From Metallosphaera cuprina Ar-4 (GTDB lineage Archaea; Thermoproteota; Thermoprotei_A; Sulfolobales; Sulfolobaceae), in the NCBI RefSeq assembly GCF_000204925.1, contig NC_015435.1:1753160-1817159 (forward strand): DNA of 64,000 nucleotides. Reading direction: 5' to 3'. Positions 1 to 7,801 of the stretch are shown here, in pieces. The notes below the pieces were generated by a model. The model did not search any database, was not told the DNA's origin, and worked only from the letters and a program-made list of their open reading frames with translations. Each line of letters starts with the position of its first letter. The first letter of the stretch is position 1. A program made the position numbers and the translations under genes.

Positions 1-1149
1 GTGTCACTCTACAAATCTATAGATCTGGCAAGAACACTTATGAGAAAAGGAGCCGATGTGAAGGTAATTATGAGCCAGGAAGCTGTGAAGCTGATCTCAT
101 CAGAGATGCTAAAGTGGGCTACAGGTAATCAAGTCACTATAGGACTTAGTGGGGAACTTGAACATGTAAGCTTAGCTGAGGAAAATGATGGGTTCCTAAT
201 AGCACCGGCTACCGCTAACACCTTGGTTAAGCTTGCCGAGGGAATAGCAGATAATCCTATAATTTCCACCGCACTGAATTTCATGGGTTACGGAAAGCCA
301 ATAGCTGTAGTCCCAGCAATGCACCTGCCTATGTATGTGTCGCCTCAAGTAAATAGAGCAATAAACAGGCTGAAAGAGATGTCAGTAAATGTAATAGAAC
401 CGGATGTAGTAGGCGATCTAGCTCATTATCCAGACCTAGACCTCATTGTATCAGATTTTGAGGTTCAACTTCTAAGAGGAAAAGATCTAAAAGGGTTAAG
501 AATGATAGTTACGGCTGGGCCCACCAGGGAGTATATGGATCCTGTTAGATTCATAAGCAATCCTAGTAGTGGTAAAATGGGCGTGAGCTTAGCAAACGAG
601 GCTTACTTTAGGGGAGCTGACGTTTATCTAGTTCACGGTCCCCTAAGTGGCAATACTAAGAATTTTGTAAAAAAATCAATACCAGTTGAAACAACTGAAC
701 AGATGTCAAATTCAGTTTTATCACTAGTTGAGAAAGGTTATAAAATAGTTATCATGGCTGCTGCGCCTGCTGATTTTAAATTCAAGGACACTAAATCGAA
801 AAAGATAGATAGTCACACAGAAGTTCCTAAGGTAGAACTAGAGAAGACTGTCAAAATCTCCTCTGTAATTAGAGGTAAGGCATTTCTAGTTGGATTCTCG
901 GCCGAAACCGCAGATAATGATGACGAGTTAATAGAGAAAGCCAGAATAAAAAAGGAGAGACATGGCTTTAACGTAATAATAGCAAATAACGTAGCAAGAC
1001 GAGACATAGGGTTTTCATCAGAATATAATGAAGTAATAATAATAGGAGATAATACTATAAGGAAGATTGGTAAGGAACAGAAAACTATAGTAGCTCGTTA
1101 CATCATTGATACTATCAAGGAAGAGCTTAAAAATAAGAACTTATTATAG
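1..1149 (+). CDS. coaBC: CoaBC: phosphopantothenoylcysteine decarboxylase / phosphopantothenate-cysteine ligase (5' truncated by the window)
   Basis: This bifunctional enzyme of coenzyme A synthesis ligates cysteine to 4'-phosphopantothenate and then decarboxylates the product to 4'-phosphopantetheine. The N-terminal flavoprotein half keeps the catalytic His (H55, in EHVSLA), APATANT (69-75) and PAMH (105-108). The C-terminal ligase half has TAGPTREYMDPVRFISN from 171 and a Ser-Ser-Gly-Lys phosphate loop near 189-192. The reading frame is open at base 1 and about 10-30 residues of the FMN-binding N terminus (the usual GxTGS start) are missing, so the GTG at base 1 is probably not the true start. 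tRNA-His follows on the same strand. Confidence 0.93.
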   Translation: MSLYKSIDLARTLMRKGADVKVIMSQEAVKLISSEMLKWATGNQVTIGLSGELEHVSLAEENDGFLIAPATANTLVKLAEGIADNPIISTALNFMGYGKPIAVVPAMHLPMYVSPQVNRAINRLKEMSVNVIEPDVVGDLAHYPDLDLIVSDFEVQLLRGKDLKGLRMIVTAGPTREYMDPVRFISNPSSGKMGVSLANEAYFRGADVYLVHGPLSGNTKNFVKKSIPVETTEQMSNSVLSLVEKGYKIVIMAAAPADFKFKDTKSKKIDSHTEVPKVELEKTVKISSVIRGKAFLVGFSAETADNDDELIEKARIKKERHGFNVIIANNVARRDIGFSSEYNEVIIIGDNTIRKIGKEQKTIVARYIIDTIKEELKNKNLL

Positions 1150-1165
1150 AAGTTGCTACATCCAT

Positions 1166-1244
<79 letters not shown>

Positions 1245-1276
1245 CTATAGACAAACTTCAGTTGTTATATGAATAA

Positions 1277-2476
1277 TTAGCCAGATTTACCCATGGTAAG
1301 TAATATTACCATAAGGTAGTCTCTTAACTCTCTCGTTATAAGAAAGTTATTCCTAACGTGCTCTTTAGCTAGTCTTCCTATTCTTTCACGTATTTCGTCG
1401 TTTCTAAGCAAATATATCAGATAATGAGTGGCTTCCTCAGGGGTATTAACGAGATATCCTGTGTATCCATGAAGTATTTGTAGAGGTATACCTCCTGTAT
1501 TGCCTCCTATTACAGCCTTCCCTTTCCACATAGCCTCGCTGACGGTGAGGCCAAATCCTTCCTTGATGGATTTTTGCATAACTACGCTAGCTCCTCTCTG
1601 AAATGCGTTAACTTCTAAATCACTATCTGGTGGAAGGAGTAGAAGATGGACATCTTTTACTCCCTCTGCTGCCTTTAATGTTTCTTCATACACGATTTCT
1701 CCTTCTGGATCATCTGAAGCTGGACTCCCTAAGTAGACCAGCTGGGCATCTATATGTTTCTTAAGTCCCTTAAAAGCCGTTATCACCCCTTGAGGATCCT
1801 TCGCTCTGTCAAATCTGCTGATTTGAGTAATTAGAGGTCTCCCTGGGTCTACATCGAACTTCCTTAATATTCTCTCTATAGTAAAGCTTGATATCTCCCT
1901 ATTTTTAACGCTTAGCGGATCTATTGCAGGTGGTACAACAAACTGCGGTACGTTGATGTCGCTTCTGCCAAATACTGGGGAAGAGACTATCATGGAATCG
2001 TATTTTTGAATATAATTCTTTAGGAAGTCCCAGACTGGAGGGTAAGGGTTAGAAATATCTATATGACACCTCCAGATCCATTTCTGCTTTCCTTTCTTCT
2101 CAACCAATCCAGCAGGTTGCGGGTCATGAACGAATATCACGTCATAATCCAGTGGAACTTCTGTAGAATTTATTTCTTGCCATTTTTTATAAATGGCAAA
2201 ATTGTCATTATCTAGGTTACCTTTTCCGTTTTGTAGAGCGTTATGAAAGCTCTTAGTTACAGAAAAGAACTCATTATCTCCTCGTATAACCTTCCAGTCA
2301 GTTTTTATTCCTAGTTCATTCATTATTGGAACCAATTTATTGAGTATTTCAGCAACACCACCACCTTTTTGCGTCGAATTAACGTGGAGAACAGACACTC
2401 CTTTTAACTTCTCACTTATCTTAAATAACGCATCTAACTCATTTTCGCCTATTATCTCTGCATATTTTTCAATCAT
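1277..2476 (-). CDS. treT: Trehalose glycosyltransferring synthase (TreT-type GT4 glycosyltransferase)
   Basis: This GT4 retaining glycosyltransferase most resembles archaeal TreT, which forms trehalose from a nucleoside diphosphate glucose and glucose in one step. It has the N-terminal STQKGGGVAEIL glycine-rich loop (about 34-45), IWRCHIDISNP (134-144), the RFDRAKDP sugar-nucleotide region (221-228) and the GT4 EX7E motif at E306-E314. At 399 residues it has the usual family length. Its ATG overlaps the stop of the upstream DUF5752 gene by 4 bases, indicating translational coupling. A trehalose phosphorylase or sucrose-synthase-like activity cannot be excluded by sequence alone. Confidence 0.85.
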   Translation of the reverse strand: MIEKYAEIIGENELDALFKISEKLKGVSVLHVNSTQKGGGVAEILNKLVPIMNELGIKTDWKVIRGDNEFFSVTKSFHNALQNGKGNLDNDNFAIYKKWQEINSTEVPLDYDVIFVHDPQPAGLVEKKGKQKWIWRCHIDISNPYPPVWDFLKNYIQKYDSMIVSSPVFGRSDINVPQFVVPPAIDPLSVKNREISSFTIERILRKFDVDPGRPLITQISRFDRAKDPQGVITAFKGLKKHIDAQLVYLGSPASDDPEGEIVYEETLKAAEGVKDVHLLLLPPDSDLEVNAFQRGASVVMQKSIKEGFGLTVSEAMWKGKAVIGGNTGGIPLQILHGYTGYLVNTPEEATHYLIYLLRNDEIRERIGRLAKEHVRNNFLITRELRDYLMVILLTMGKSG

Positions 2477-3129
2477 GAATAGATCACCTTACTGATTTTT
2501 ATTAGTATATCTTTTCTTAATGACTCTTCGTTTGTATAAGTCTGCGGGTCTATCTTAGATAGAGCATCAGCTAGCTCAGCCGCATTGAACTCTTGCTGTA
2601 GCCATAATGAAAAATCGTTCCTTGGAGCGTATCCCATAACTCTCCTGAAGACGAAATGGTATACAATAGATCTCATTGTGATACTAGAGAGTACATCAAT
2701 AAATTCATCAATAGAGCTCGCAACCTTCATTGTATTAAATATAACAGGTCTACATGTAATAAAATGAAAAGGTTTCTCCGCTCTAACTTTATTAGTAGAA
2801 GTTTCTAATATTTTTAGAATGTCGTCTCTTACTTGTTCAACAGTTCTAGGCTCTCCGCCCTCTACATCCGAAACCTTATATGCTAAAGACTCGTCGTGAA
2901 GCTGCTCCCTTATCCAGAAAGCGAAGTCGTTATGGACATCTAAGGGAATTGCATGACTAGAAAAAACTGGATGAAACACGTGATAAAATATAGAGAAACC
3001 GTCAACGTTTTTGATACCTTCAATTAATTCGTCTACTGTATATGCTTTCTTCCCTGCATATATTTGGGGATAATAAGCTGCATAAAACTCAAACCTGTTC
3101 CTAGCTTTGTTATCAGAGATCTTTGTCAT
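2473..3129 (-). CDS. DUF5752-type protein coupled to trehalose synthase
   Basis: This 218-residue soluble protein has no known catalytic motif. It is built from two copies of an about 90-residue helical unit: each contains a Ser-Ile-x-Tyr-His segment (about 46-51 and 154-159) followed by an Asn-Asp-Phe-x-x-Trp segment (about 67 and 172). I recognise it as the DUF5752 type, often found beside TreT-like glycosyltransferases. The stop overlaps the treT start by 4 bases, so the two are made together. A regulatory or scaffolding role in trehalose synthesis is inference from context only. Confidence 0.72.
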   Translation of the reverse strand: MTKISDNKARNRFEFYAAYYPQIYAGKKAYTVDELIEGIKNVDGFSIFYHVFHPVFSSHAIPLDVHNDFAFWIREQLHDESLAYKVSDVEGGEPRTVEQVRDDILKILETSTNKVRAEKPFHFITCRPVIFNTMKVASSIDEFIDVLSSITMRSIVYHFVFRRVMGYAPRNDFSLWLQQEFNAAELADALSKIDPQTYTNEESLRKDILIKISKVIYS

Positions 3130-3224
3130 AGATTAGGATATTGACAAACCGCAATATAAACGTTAAAATAATTTTATAAAATATGATAAATATTAGAATA
3201 ATACTTCTTTTTAGATCAAAATGA

Positions 3225-3725
3225 CTAATCATTCAAGTTAATATAAATATATTTTCCTTCCCCCTGATATATTACAAATTGTCCCAAAAAGCCTGATCCT
3301 ATTGATATAACCTTTGTTTCATTAAAATAAACTTCTCGTTGAACTTCGGAATGCCCATGAAACACTACCTTAGGTCTATAGGCCAGTATCCGTGATCTGG
3401 TTAATCTTGAACCCACATTAACGTTCAAAATCTTACCTGTCCCCACTCCGTATGGCGGCTCGTGAACTATTACAAAGGGAGTAGAAAAATCACTTGATAA
3501 ATCTAAAAGCTTTGTTATAATTAAGTTATTCGTTTCTAAATACTTTCTAGCCGTTATACCTTCCATCTCCCCTAATATCCCCTTAAAGTTAATAATGTGC
3601 TGAGGACATTCAACATCCCCTAAGCCTACTACCTGCATTCTCATTTCATTTATCCTTTCAATTACATCTTCTTTGCATGGGAGGTTTGATACCATTAACA
3701 AAGAGCTCATATATTTCATACACAC
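3225..3725 (-). CDS. Calcineurin-like (Icc-type) metallophosphoesterase, short form
   Basis: This 166-residue protein shows late metallophosphoesterase motifs: GLGDVECP (about 34-41), VIVHEPPYG (95-103, the usual asparagine/histidine block) and the FHGHSE histidine pair (122-127). The first Asp-x-His metal motif is not intact at the N terminus, so activity is uncertain and it may be a degenerate phosphoesterase. It overlaps the CitG-like gene by 68 bases. Several in-frame ATGs (3725, 3719, 3710, 3695) make the start ambiguous; a GGTG element just before 3725 would suit 3725 or 3719. It is last in a four-gene overlapping set. Confidence 0.7.
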   Translation of the reverse strand: MCMKYMSSLLMVSNLPCKEDVIERINEMRMQVVGLGDVECPQHIINFKGILGEMEGITARKYLETNNLIITKLLDLSSDFSTPFVIVHEPPYGVGTGKILNVNVGSRLTRSRILAYRPKVVFHGHSEVQREVYFNETKVISIGSGFLGQFVIYQGEGKYIYINLND

Positions 3726-4524
3726 CTATTCCAGCCGCTATTATATCTGCGGTAGACCCAGGATTTAGCTTTTTACTTAACAAGAACTTGTTAAACGCGT
3801 CTAATTCATTATCGGATGGACAGATTGAAATCTCTGATGCTATCTTTGACACTTCCAATGCAGTCCTATGACCCCATTTTCTTGAGATAAGACTATCTGG
3901 CTCTATAGAGAGTAGATGGACGAATGCTCCCTGAACGGACTTATAGAAAGAGCCACAAACGTTGCGACTTATCATATCAAATACCTTCATAGTGAGTGGA
4001 TAGCCTTTAATCATCTCTCTAGATATAGAATCAAAAGTTGCAGACCACTGAAGAACCTCCCACATATTTAGGTTCTCCTTACGATAATCCATTTTTTCTG
4101 CCCTACCCAAATAACTAGGAGAAATTAGGGATAAGGATTTACTAAACCAATACCAATCTCTCTCATTCATTACAGTAATAAGTTGCGAAGCTCTGCTCAA
4201 TAAAGAGTTAATATCTAAAGAAAGAGACGACGAATATGCTAAGGGGAGGAGGAGAAGAGATGTGCCAAGAAGTGAGAAAGATGAATCTACCGCTTGATAT
4301 AGTAAATCCATGATAGGGAGCTTATGATAATATCCTCTAATGCAAGCCTCTCTATATTTCGGTAACAATTTTAGTGCAGAAATCACCAAGCTCTTATAAC
4401 TCACAGTCTCAATGTCCTGAAGAGGGCTGGCGTTACCTGGCTTTGGTATTGAGGATTCCAATACGGATGCAAGGGAGAGCCTCAGGCCAACTTCATTACA
4501 ATAATTGTATATATCCTTTAACAT
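3658..4524 (-). CDS. CitG/MdcB-like triphosphoribosyl-dephospho-CoA synthase family protein
   Basis: The family transfers the dephospho-CoA 3' end to the 5'-triphosphoribose of ATP, making the prosthetic-group precursor of citrate and malonate lyases. The visible signatures are KPGNASPLQD near the N terminus, the GTSLLLLPLAYS helix and the late NPGSTADIIAAGI motif. No citrate or malonate lyase gene is nearby, so the archaeal protein probably serves another cofactor; that is unproven. I chose the ATG at 4524 over 4554 because a GGGGA element precedes it and the overlap with the upstream nucleotidyltransferase is shorter. Confidence 0.78.
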   Translation of the reverse strand: MLKDIYNYCNEVGLRLSLASVLESSIPKPGNASPLQDIETVSYKSLVISALKLLPKYREACIRGYYHKLPIMDLLYQAVDSSFSLLGTSLLLLPLAYSSSLSLDINSLLSRASQLITVMNERDWYWFSKSLSLISPSYLGRAEKMDYRKENLNMWEVLQWSATFDSISREMIKGYPLTMKVFDMISRNVCGSFYKSVQGAFVHLLSIEPDSLISRKWGHRTALEVSKIASEISICPSDNELDAFNKFLLSKKLNPGSTADIIAAGIGVYEIYELFVNGIKPPMQRRCN

Positions 4525-5389
4525 TTCTGTCCCCAATAAGAATCTTTTTACCATTTAAGCATTCTAATTCCAATCCCCTTATTTTTGCTCTACCGCCCTT
4601 ATACAAAACCATTGAATATATTCCTTCCCAGGACACTATCTGATAGTACTCTTTTGAATACAGCTCGGCTACGCTAGGATAAAAGAGGGCCCTACAATCT
4701 CCTTTAATTTCTCCTATCACATCGACTACACCCAAAGGTTTGCAGACATCCTCACAATATTTGGCCGGTTTATCGTCTACAAAGAGAAAAGAGTATCTTA
4801 TTCCTCGATACACTCCTCTTGTTCTAACATCGTATAGCGTGTTCACACTGCCTAGTTCTAAAGAATAATTACTAGAAGTTTCTCTAATCCAATCTAAATC
4901 TTTCTCAAAGCCGTTAAATTCTGAGAGGAAATCCTCTGCTTCTTTGCATCCGTAGATAACTAGGTCCAGATCGGACTTTTTATGCTCAATACCAAGTAAA
5001 AGCGAACCAGTAACGCCAAGTCTTGTTATAGAAATCTTACCGGCCAAAGAGAATAGCGTATCTGTAAAAATAGACTTTCTTTCATTGTTTAATAATTTTC
5101 TCAATCCTTCTTCTGGAATCAGATGAGATTTGATTCGAGAACGATAAATGACTGGGAATTCCACACCGTAACACGGTTCTATTAGGAAAGTCTGAGGTGA
5201 TGTCATTAAGTTATGAACTCCATAATACTTAAGGATCCTAGTATAACCTTTCCACATCCCCTCTCCAGTATAAATATATTTATAGTATCCAAACAGATAC
5301 CCAGGGGGGTTTTCATTAGTTAGTATAAACCCTATCCTATCCTCTTTATCTATAACTGCATCTTTATCCAGGAAATAATTTCGTCCCAT
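4496..5389 (-). CDS. Nucleotidyltransferase-fold protein (pol beta superfamily)
   Basis: The central domain has the signature GVTGSLLLGIEHKKSDLDLV (about 121-141), a Gly-Ser ... Asp-x-Asp metal site of the pol beta/minimal nucleotidyltransferase fold. The flanking N- and C-terminal regions (297 residues in all) are not recognised. It overlaps DUF1464 upstream by 40 bases and the CitG-like gene downstream by 29, so the three are one transcript. The substrate is unknown; activation of a nucleotide or cofactor precursor would fit its neighbours. Confidence 0.75.
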   Translation of the reverse strand: MGRNYFLDKDAVIDKEDRIGFILTNENPPGYLFGYYKYIYTGEGMWKGYTRILKYYGVHNLMTSPQTFLIEPCYGVEFPVIYRSRIKSHLIPEEGLRKLLNNERKSIFTDTLFSLAGKISITRLGVTGSLLLGIEHKKSDLDLVIYGCKEAEDFLSEFNGFEKDLDWIRETSSNYSLELGSVNTLYDVRTRGVYRGIRYSFLFVDDKPAKYCEDVCKPLGVVDVIGEIKGDCRALFYPSVAELYSKEYYQIVSWEGIYSMVLYKGGRAKIRGLELECLNGKKILIGDRNVKGYIQLL

Positions 5390-6243
5390 CCCTTTACGCT
5401 CAGATAATCAACAGGAGTCCCAGAGCTATTAAGCATATCACTATACTCTTTATATCTGTTCCCACTTATAGCAGACGCTATATATGCGGCTCCAACGGCT
5501 GCTTCTTTAAATCTAAAATCGAACTTTAAACCAAATTTTACATCATGTTTCCTTTTGCCAGAAACTATTATTGGAATGTTATAGATTTTAGAGTAATAAC
5601 CCGAAAACATCTCTACAATTTCAATGGCCCTCTCAAACTCTCCTCCACAGTATATAAGTGACTTGGTTAAAGGTTTATATTGAGAGATTAAGTATGCAGC
5701 CTCACCATCAACGAAACCAGAAGAGCCAGGTATGATTGAGCTTCCTAGACCATCTACGATTATCCCGTTAATTACGACTAACGCCGAGAGAAACTTGGAA
5801 CCCGCTTCAACGAGTACAAAACTATCAAAGAGGGTTCTATAGAAGAAGGCTGATGCCACCTTATCGGCTGTACCTAAGTCTATCGTATTCTTCTTCCTGT
5901 ACAATGGTACGGTATTGAGTTCTATTACAGAAGGTATCGTAATTCCGTTAGTCTTATATGAAGCACGTAGAAACTCGTGAAGAGGCCCTCTTTTAGAAAG
6001 AGACAACGTCATTAGAAAAATCTCGAATTCTCCTATATTTCTAGCTCTTATGAAAGGTAACCCATGTCCTGAGGGTAAGGATATGAGCACGGGTTTATAT
6101 CTAAGCATATAGTTAACAATAACGTAGGCATCTTTCTCTACTAACTCTGTTAAAAATTCCTCATATTTAACTAATCTCCCCATTTCATCAACGAAAGCAA
6201 CACCATAAGTCTTTGATCCTGGATCTACTCCAGCAAAAATCAT
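5350..6243 (-). CDS. DUF1464 family ASKHA-fold kinase-like protein (COG2441)
   Basis: This 297-residue protein has an actin/hexokinase-like start, MIFAGVDPGSKTYGVAF, a phosphate-1 type loop, and later adenosine-motif-like glycine segments (GLGSSIIPGSSGF about 174-186 and CGGE about 201). DUF1464 proteins are annotated as predicted butyrate kinase-like but have no proven substrate to my knowledge. It is the first gene of the leftward set DUF1464 - nucleotidyltransferase - CitG-like - metallophosphoesterase, all overlapping. The ATG at 6243 is the only sensible start. Confidence 0.8.
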   Translation of the reverse strand: MIFAGVDPGSKTYGVAFVDEMGRLVKYEEFLTELVEKDAYVIVNYMLRYKPVLISLPSGHGLPFIRARNIGEFEIFLMTLSLSKRGPLHEFLRASYKTNGITIPSVIELNTVPLYRKKNTIDLGTADKVASAFFYRTLFDSFVLVEAGSKFLSALVVINGIIVDGLGSSIIPGSSGFVDGEAAYLISQYKPLTKSLIYCGGEFERAIEIVEMFSGYYSKIYNIPIIVSGKRKHDVKFGLKFDFRFKEAAVGAAYIASAISGNRYKEYSDMLNSSGTPVDYLSVKGWDEIISWIKMQL

Positions 6244-6277
6244 TAAAATGTATCTAACCTTACACCCTATTAGGAGT

Positions 6278-6334
6278 TTTGTGATGAATTAGTTAACCTT
6301 GATATCGATGAAAGAAGCGGGCAGCCACTGATCT
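6278..6334 (+). ncRNA. Possible C/D box sRNA (weak candidate)
   Basis: In the gap between divergent genes, a C box GTGATGA (6281-6287) and a D box CTGA (6328-6331) bracket an imperfect C' (TCGATGA) and a poor D' (CTTGA). The spacer before D is 16 bases, longer than the usual 12. It may be chance, since it sits just before the TATA box of the next gene. Confidence 0.3.
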
Positions 6335-6340
6335 AAAATG

Positions 6341-6358
6341 TTTTTATACATATGTATA
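6341..6358 (+). promoter_or_regulatory. TATA box with overlapping perfect palindrome (candidate operator)
   Basis: TTTTTATA at 6341-6348 is centred about 25 bases before the ATG at 6370, so the transcript is likely leaderless. The perfect 14-base palindrome TATACATATGTATA (6345-6358) overlaps the TATA/initiation region. This is the position expected of an autoregulatory site for the ribbon-helix-helix-like product. Confidence 0.6.
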
Positions 6359-6369
6359 CTAATTAAGCT

Positions 6370-6915
6370 ATGCCAGAGAGGAGAGTTTCTTCAAGACGTC
6401 CATGTTTTATGGATGCTAATGTACACAGGAAACTCCAAGAATTGGCCGATAAGAAAGGGATGACACTTTACGATTACACAAACTACATAGTCAGAAACGC
6501 TTTAGATATAGAAGAAAATGGTGTACCAATAGACGATTTAAAAGAACTCATGATTGTTTTAGGTAAGGTAGCTCAAAATTATAAAGGGATAATATCAATA
6601 GCTCCATTCTCAGTTATCAATCAAAACGGAGACTGGAGAGACTTGGGGAGACGACTAGGCGTTATCTCGAGGGAGAGTTTCAAACAAGAGAAAGAGAGTT
6701 TTTTGAGAATGTGCAAATCTATGCTCCAAGTTATTGGATACGTTAAGGAGGATGGCAATTATATAAGGGTCATTTCGCCGGCTTTAATTTCCGATAAAAT
6801 TCTGGAAAACCTAAAGGAGATGTTAGAAGGCATGTTAGAAACAACTGGAATTAAGGGCTCCGTAATCCATGATAGAGGCATAATAGGGCTTAAGATTGAG
6901 GATAGCCCTTCCTAA
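6370..6915 (+). CDS. Ribbon-helix-helix-like N-terminal domain protein, crenarchaeal hypothetical
   Basis: Residues 9-50 (PCFMDANVHRKLQELADKKG and the following helix TLYDYTNYIVRNAL) have the strand-helix-helix pattern of an RHH DNA-binding domain. The rest (to 181) is an unrecognised alpha/beta domain ending in two helices and a short strand pair. The gene stands alone on the plus strand with a palindrome over its TATA box, which suits a self-regulating repressor. No membrane segment or catalytic motif is visible. Function beyond probable DNA binding is unknown. Confidence 0.65.
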   Translation: MPERRVSSRRPCFMDANVHRKLQELADKKGMTLYDYTNYIVRNALDIEENGVPIDDLKELMIVLGKVAQNYKGIISIAPFSVINQNGDWRDLGRRLGVISRESFKQEKESFLRMCKSMLQVIGYVKEDGNYIRVISPALISDKILENLKEMLEGMLETTGIKGSVIHDRGIIGLKIEDSPS

Positions 6916-6986
6916 GTCTAATATCATTGTAATTCTAAAATAGTTAGAAAATTATTTCTCGGAGATATTATATATTATTCAGAAAA

Positions 6987-7062
6987 TGCGACCGCCGGGA
7001 TTTGAACCCGGGATCTCTGGCTTGGGAGGCCAGCGTCCTAATCCAGGCTGGACTACGGCCGC
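6987..7062 (-). tRNA. tRNA-Gly (CCC), intronless
   Basis: Read on the minus strand, the acceptor GCGGCCG pairs with CGGTCGC with discriminator A. The anticodon stem CTGGC/GCCAG encloses CTCCCAA, anticodon CCC. The T arm is CCGGG TTCAAAT CCCGG. A TTTTTAAG TATA box lies about 35 bases upstream of the 5' end (near 7095-7102). CCA is not encoded. Confidence 0.96.
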
Positions 7063-7271
7063 ATTCAATGTCTAATTTCATGAAATTCCTCCAGGCTTAA
7101 AAACATTTCCTGGACTATTTAGGTCATTTATTTCTCTATATAAGAATTGAACTATGATAGTTTAAACAGATATAAATAGAGATTTATTTATATAAGCTAT
7201 CCGTCTTTATAAGTAGATATTTCTTAATTATTTTCCGTCATGACATAAAGATAGGTTTTGTTAGATTGTCT

Positions 7272-7676
7272 TCAATTTAGTTCTGTACAAAAGTTTGGAG
7301 TGCTTAACACACTTGCAGCACTAGACTTTACATGCTCAAGGTAATCCTTAAGCGAAGTCCTCTTTCTCATGTTTTCAAGAGATACTAGTAATAATCTTCC
7401 CTTTTTTATACATTCTATGTTTTTACCTTGAAATTCAATTTCTGGATAAAATAAAATTATAATTAGATCACCAGGAAATTGTTTTATTCTTTCCTCCAAC
7501 TCTTTAAGCATTATTTCAGCTATAAATGCGTTAGTTTCCCAGTTGTAAGTTGAGAGTCCTATATGAACTATTTCAGTCATCATAAGAGTATTAGCGCCAC
7601 TCGATTCAAGCCCTTCTTTAAACGCGTCTATTATGACTCTGTCCACCCTGTTCCCGCTCAGTAGTAAAACGTTCAT
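7272..7676 (-). CDS. Conserved-looking hypothetical protein, 134 aa
   Basis: I do not recognise this family. The 134-residue soluble protein begins with a hydrophobic strand (MNVLLLSGNRVDRVII) and has a second core strand, GDLIIILFYPEIEF (about 69-82), suggesting an alpha/beta fold. It carries two cysteines and no metal motif. The ATG directly follows a GC-rich structured element (7677-7750), so either its mRNA has a structured leader or an independent small RNA ends at the start codon. It stands alone between tRNA-Gly and tRNA-Phe. Confidence 0.62.
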   Translation of the reverse strand: MNVLLLSGNRVDRVIIDAFKEGLESSGANTLMMTEIVHIGLSTYNWETNAFIAEIMLKELEERIKQFPGDLIIILFYPEIEFQGKNIECIKKGRLLLVSLENMRKRTSLKDYLEHVKSSAASVLSTPNFCTELN

Positions 7677-7750
7677 TGTTGGGGTCCCTGGAGACCCTAA
7701 TTCACAGACCCCCTAATAAGGGTACTCCTAGGGTGTCGCCGGACCCCTAC
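7677..7750 (-). ncRNA. GC-rich structured RNA, H/ACA-like candidate
   Basis: On the minus strand GGGGTCC (7747-7741) pairs with GGACCCC (7687-7681). Inside lies a second stem ACCCTA/TAGGGT, then GGAG opposite CTGTGAAT (possible kink-turn G.A pairs), then an apical ACCC/GGGT hairpin. The 3' end is ...CCCCAACA just before the ORF start at 7676, so an ACA follows the basal stem. The unpaired GGCGAC and CTCCAG could be a pseudouridylation pocket. A TATA-like element lies about 23 bases before the proposed 5' end. The basal stem is shorter than usual, so a structured mRNA leader is the alternative. Confidence 0.42.
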
Positions 7751-7763
7751 AGCTTTAGTGGAT

Positions 7764-7776
7764 AACGAAAGTTTTA
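7764..7776. promoter_or_regulatory. Near-symmetric TATA element shared by tRNA-Phe and the leftward RNA/ORF
   Basis: AGTTTTAAGTTT reads as a TATA box in both directions. It is about 30 bases before tRNA-Phe on the plus strand and about 23 bases before the GC-rich RNA candidate on the minus strand. It is the only good TATA-like element in this gap. Confidence 0.45.
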
Positions 7777-7801
7777 AGTTTAGGCAAGCTAATCATTTAC
7801 T

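Noticed and set aside
3658-4554. A fusion of the CitG-like and metallophosphoesterase genes by frameshift
   Set aside because: Both frames have their own complete domain ends and starts; overlap of this size is common in the surrounding operon.
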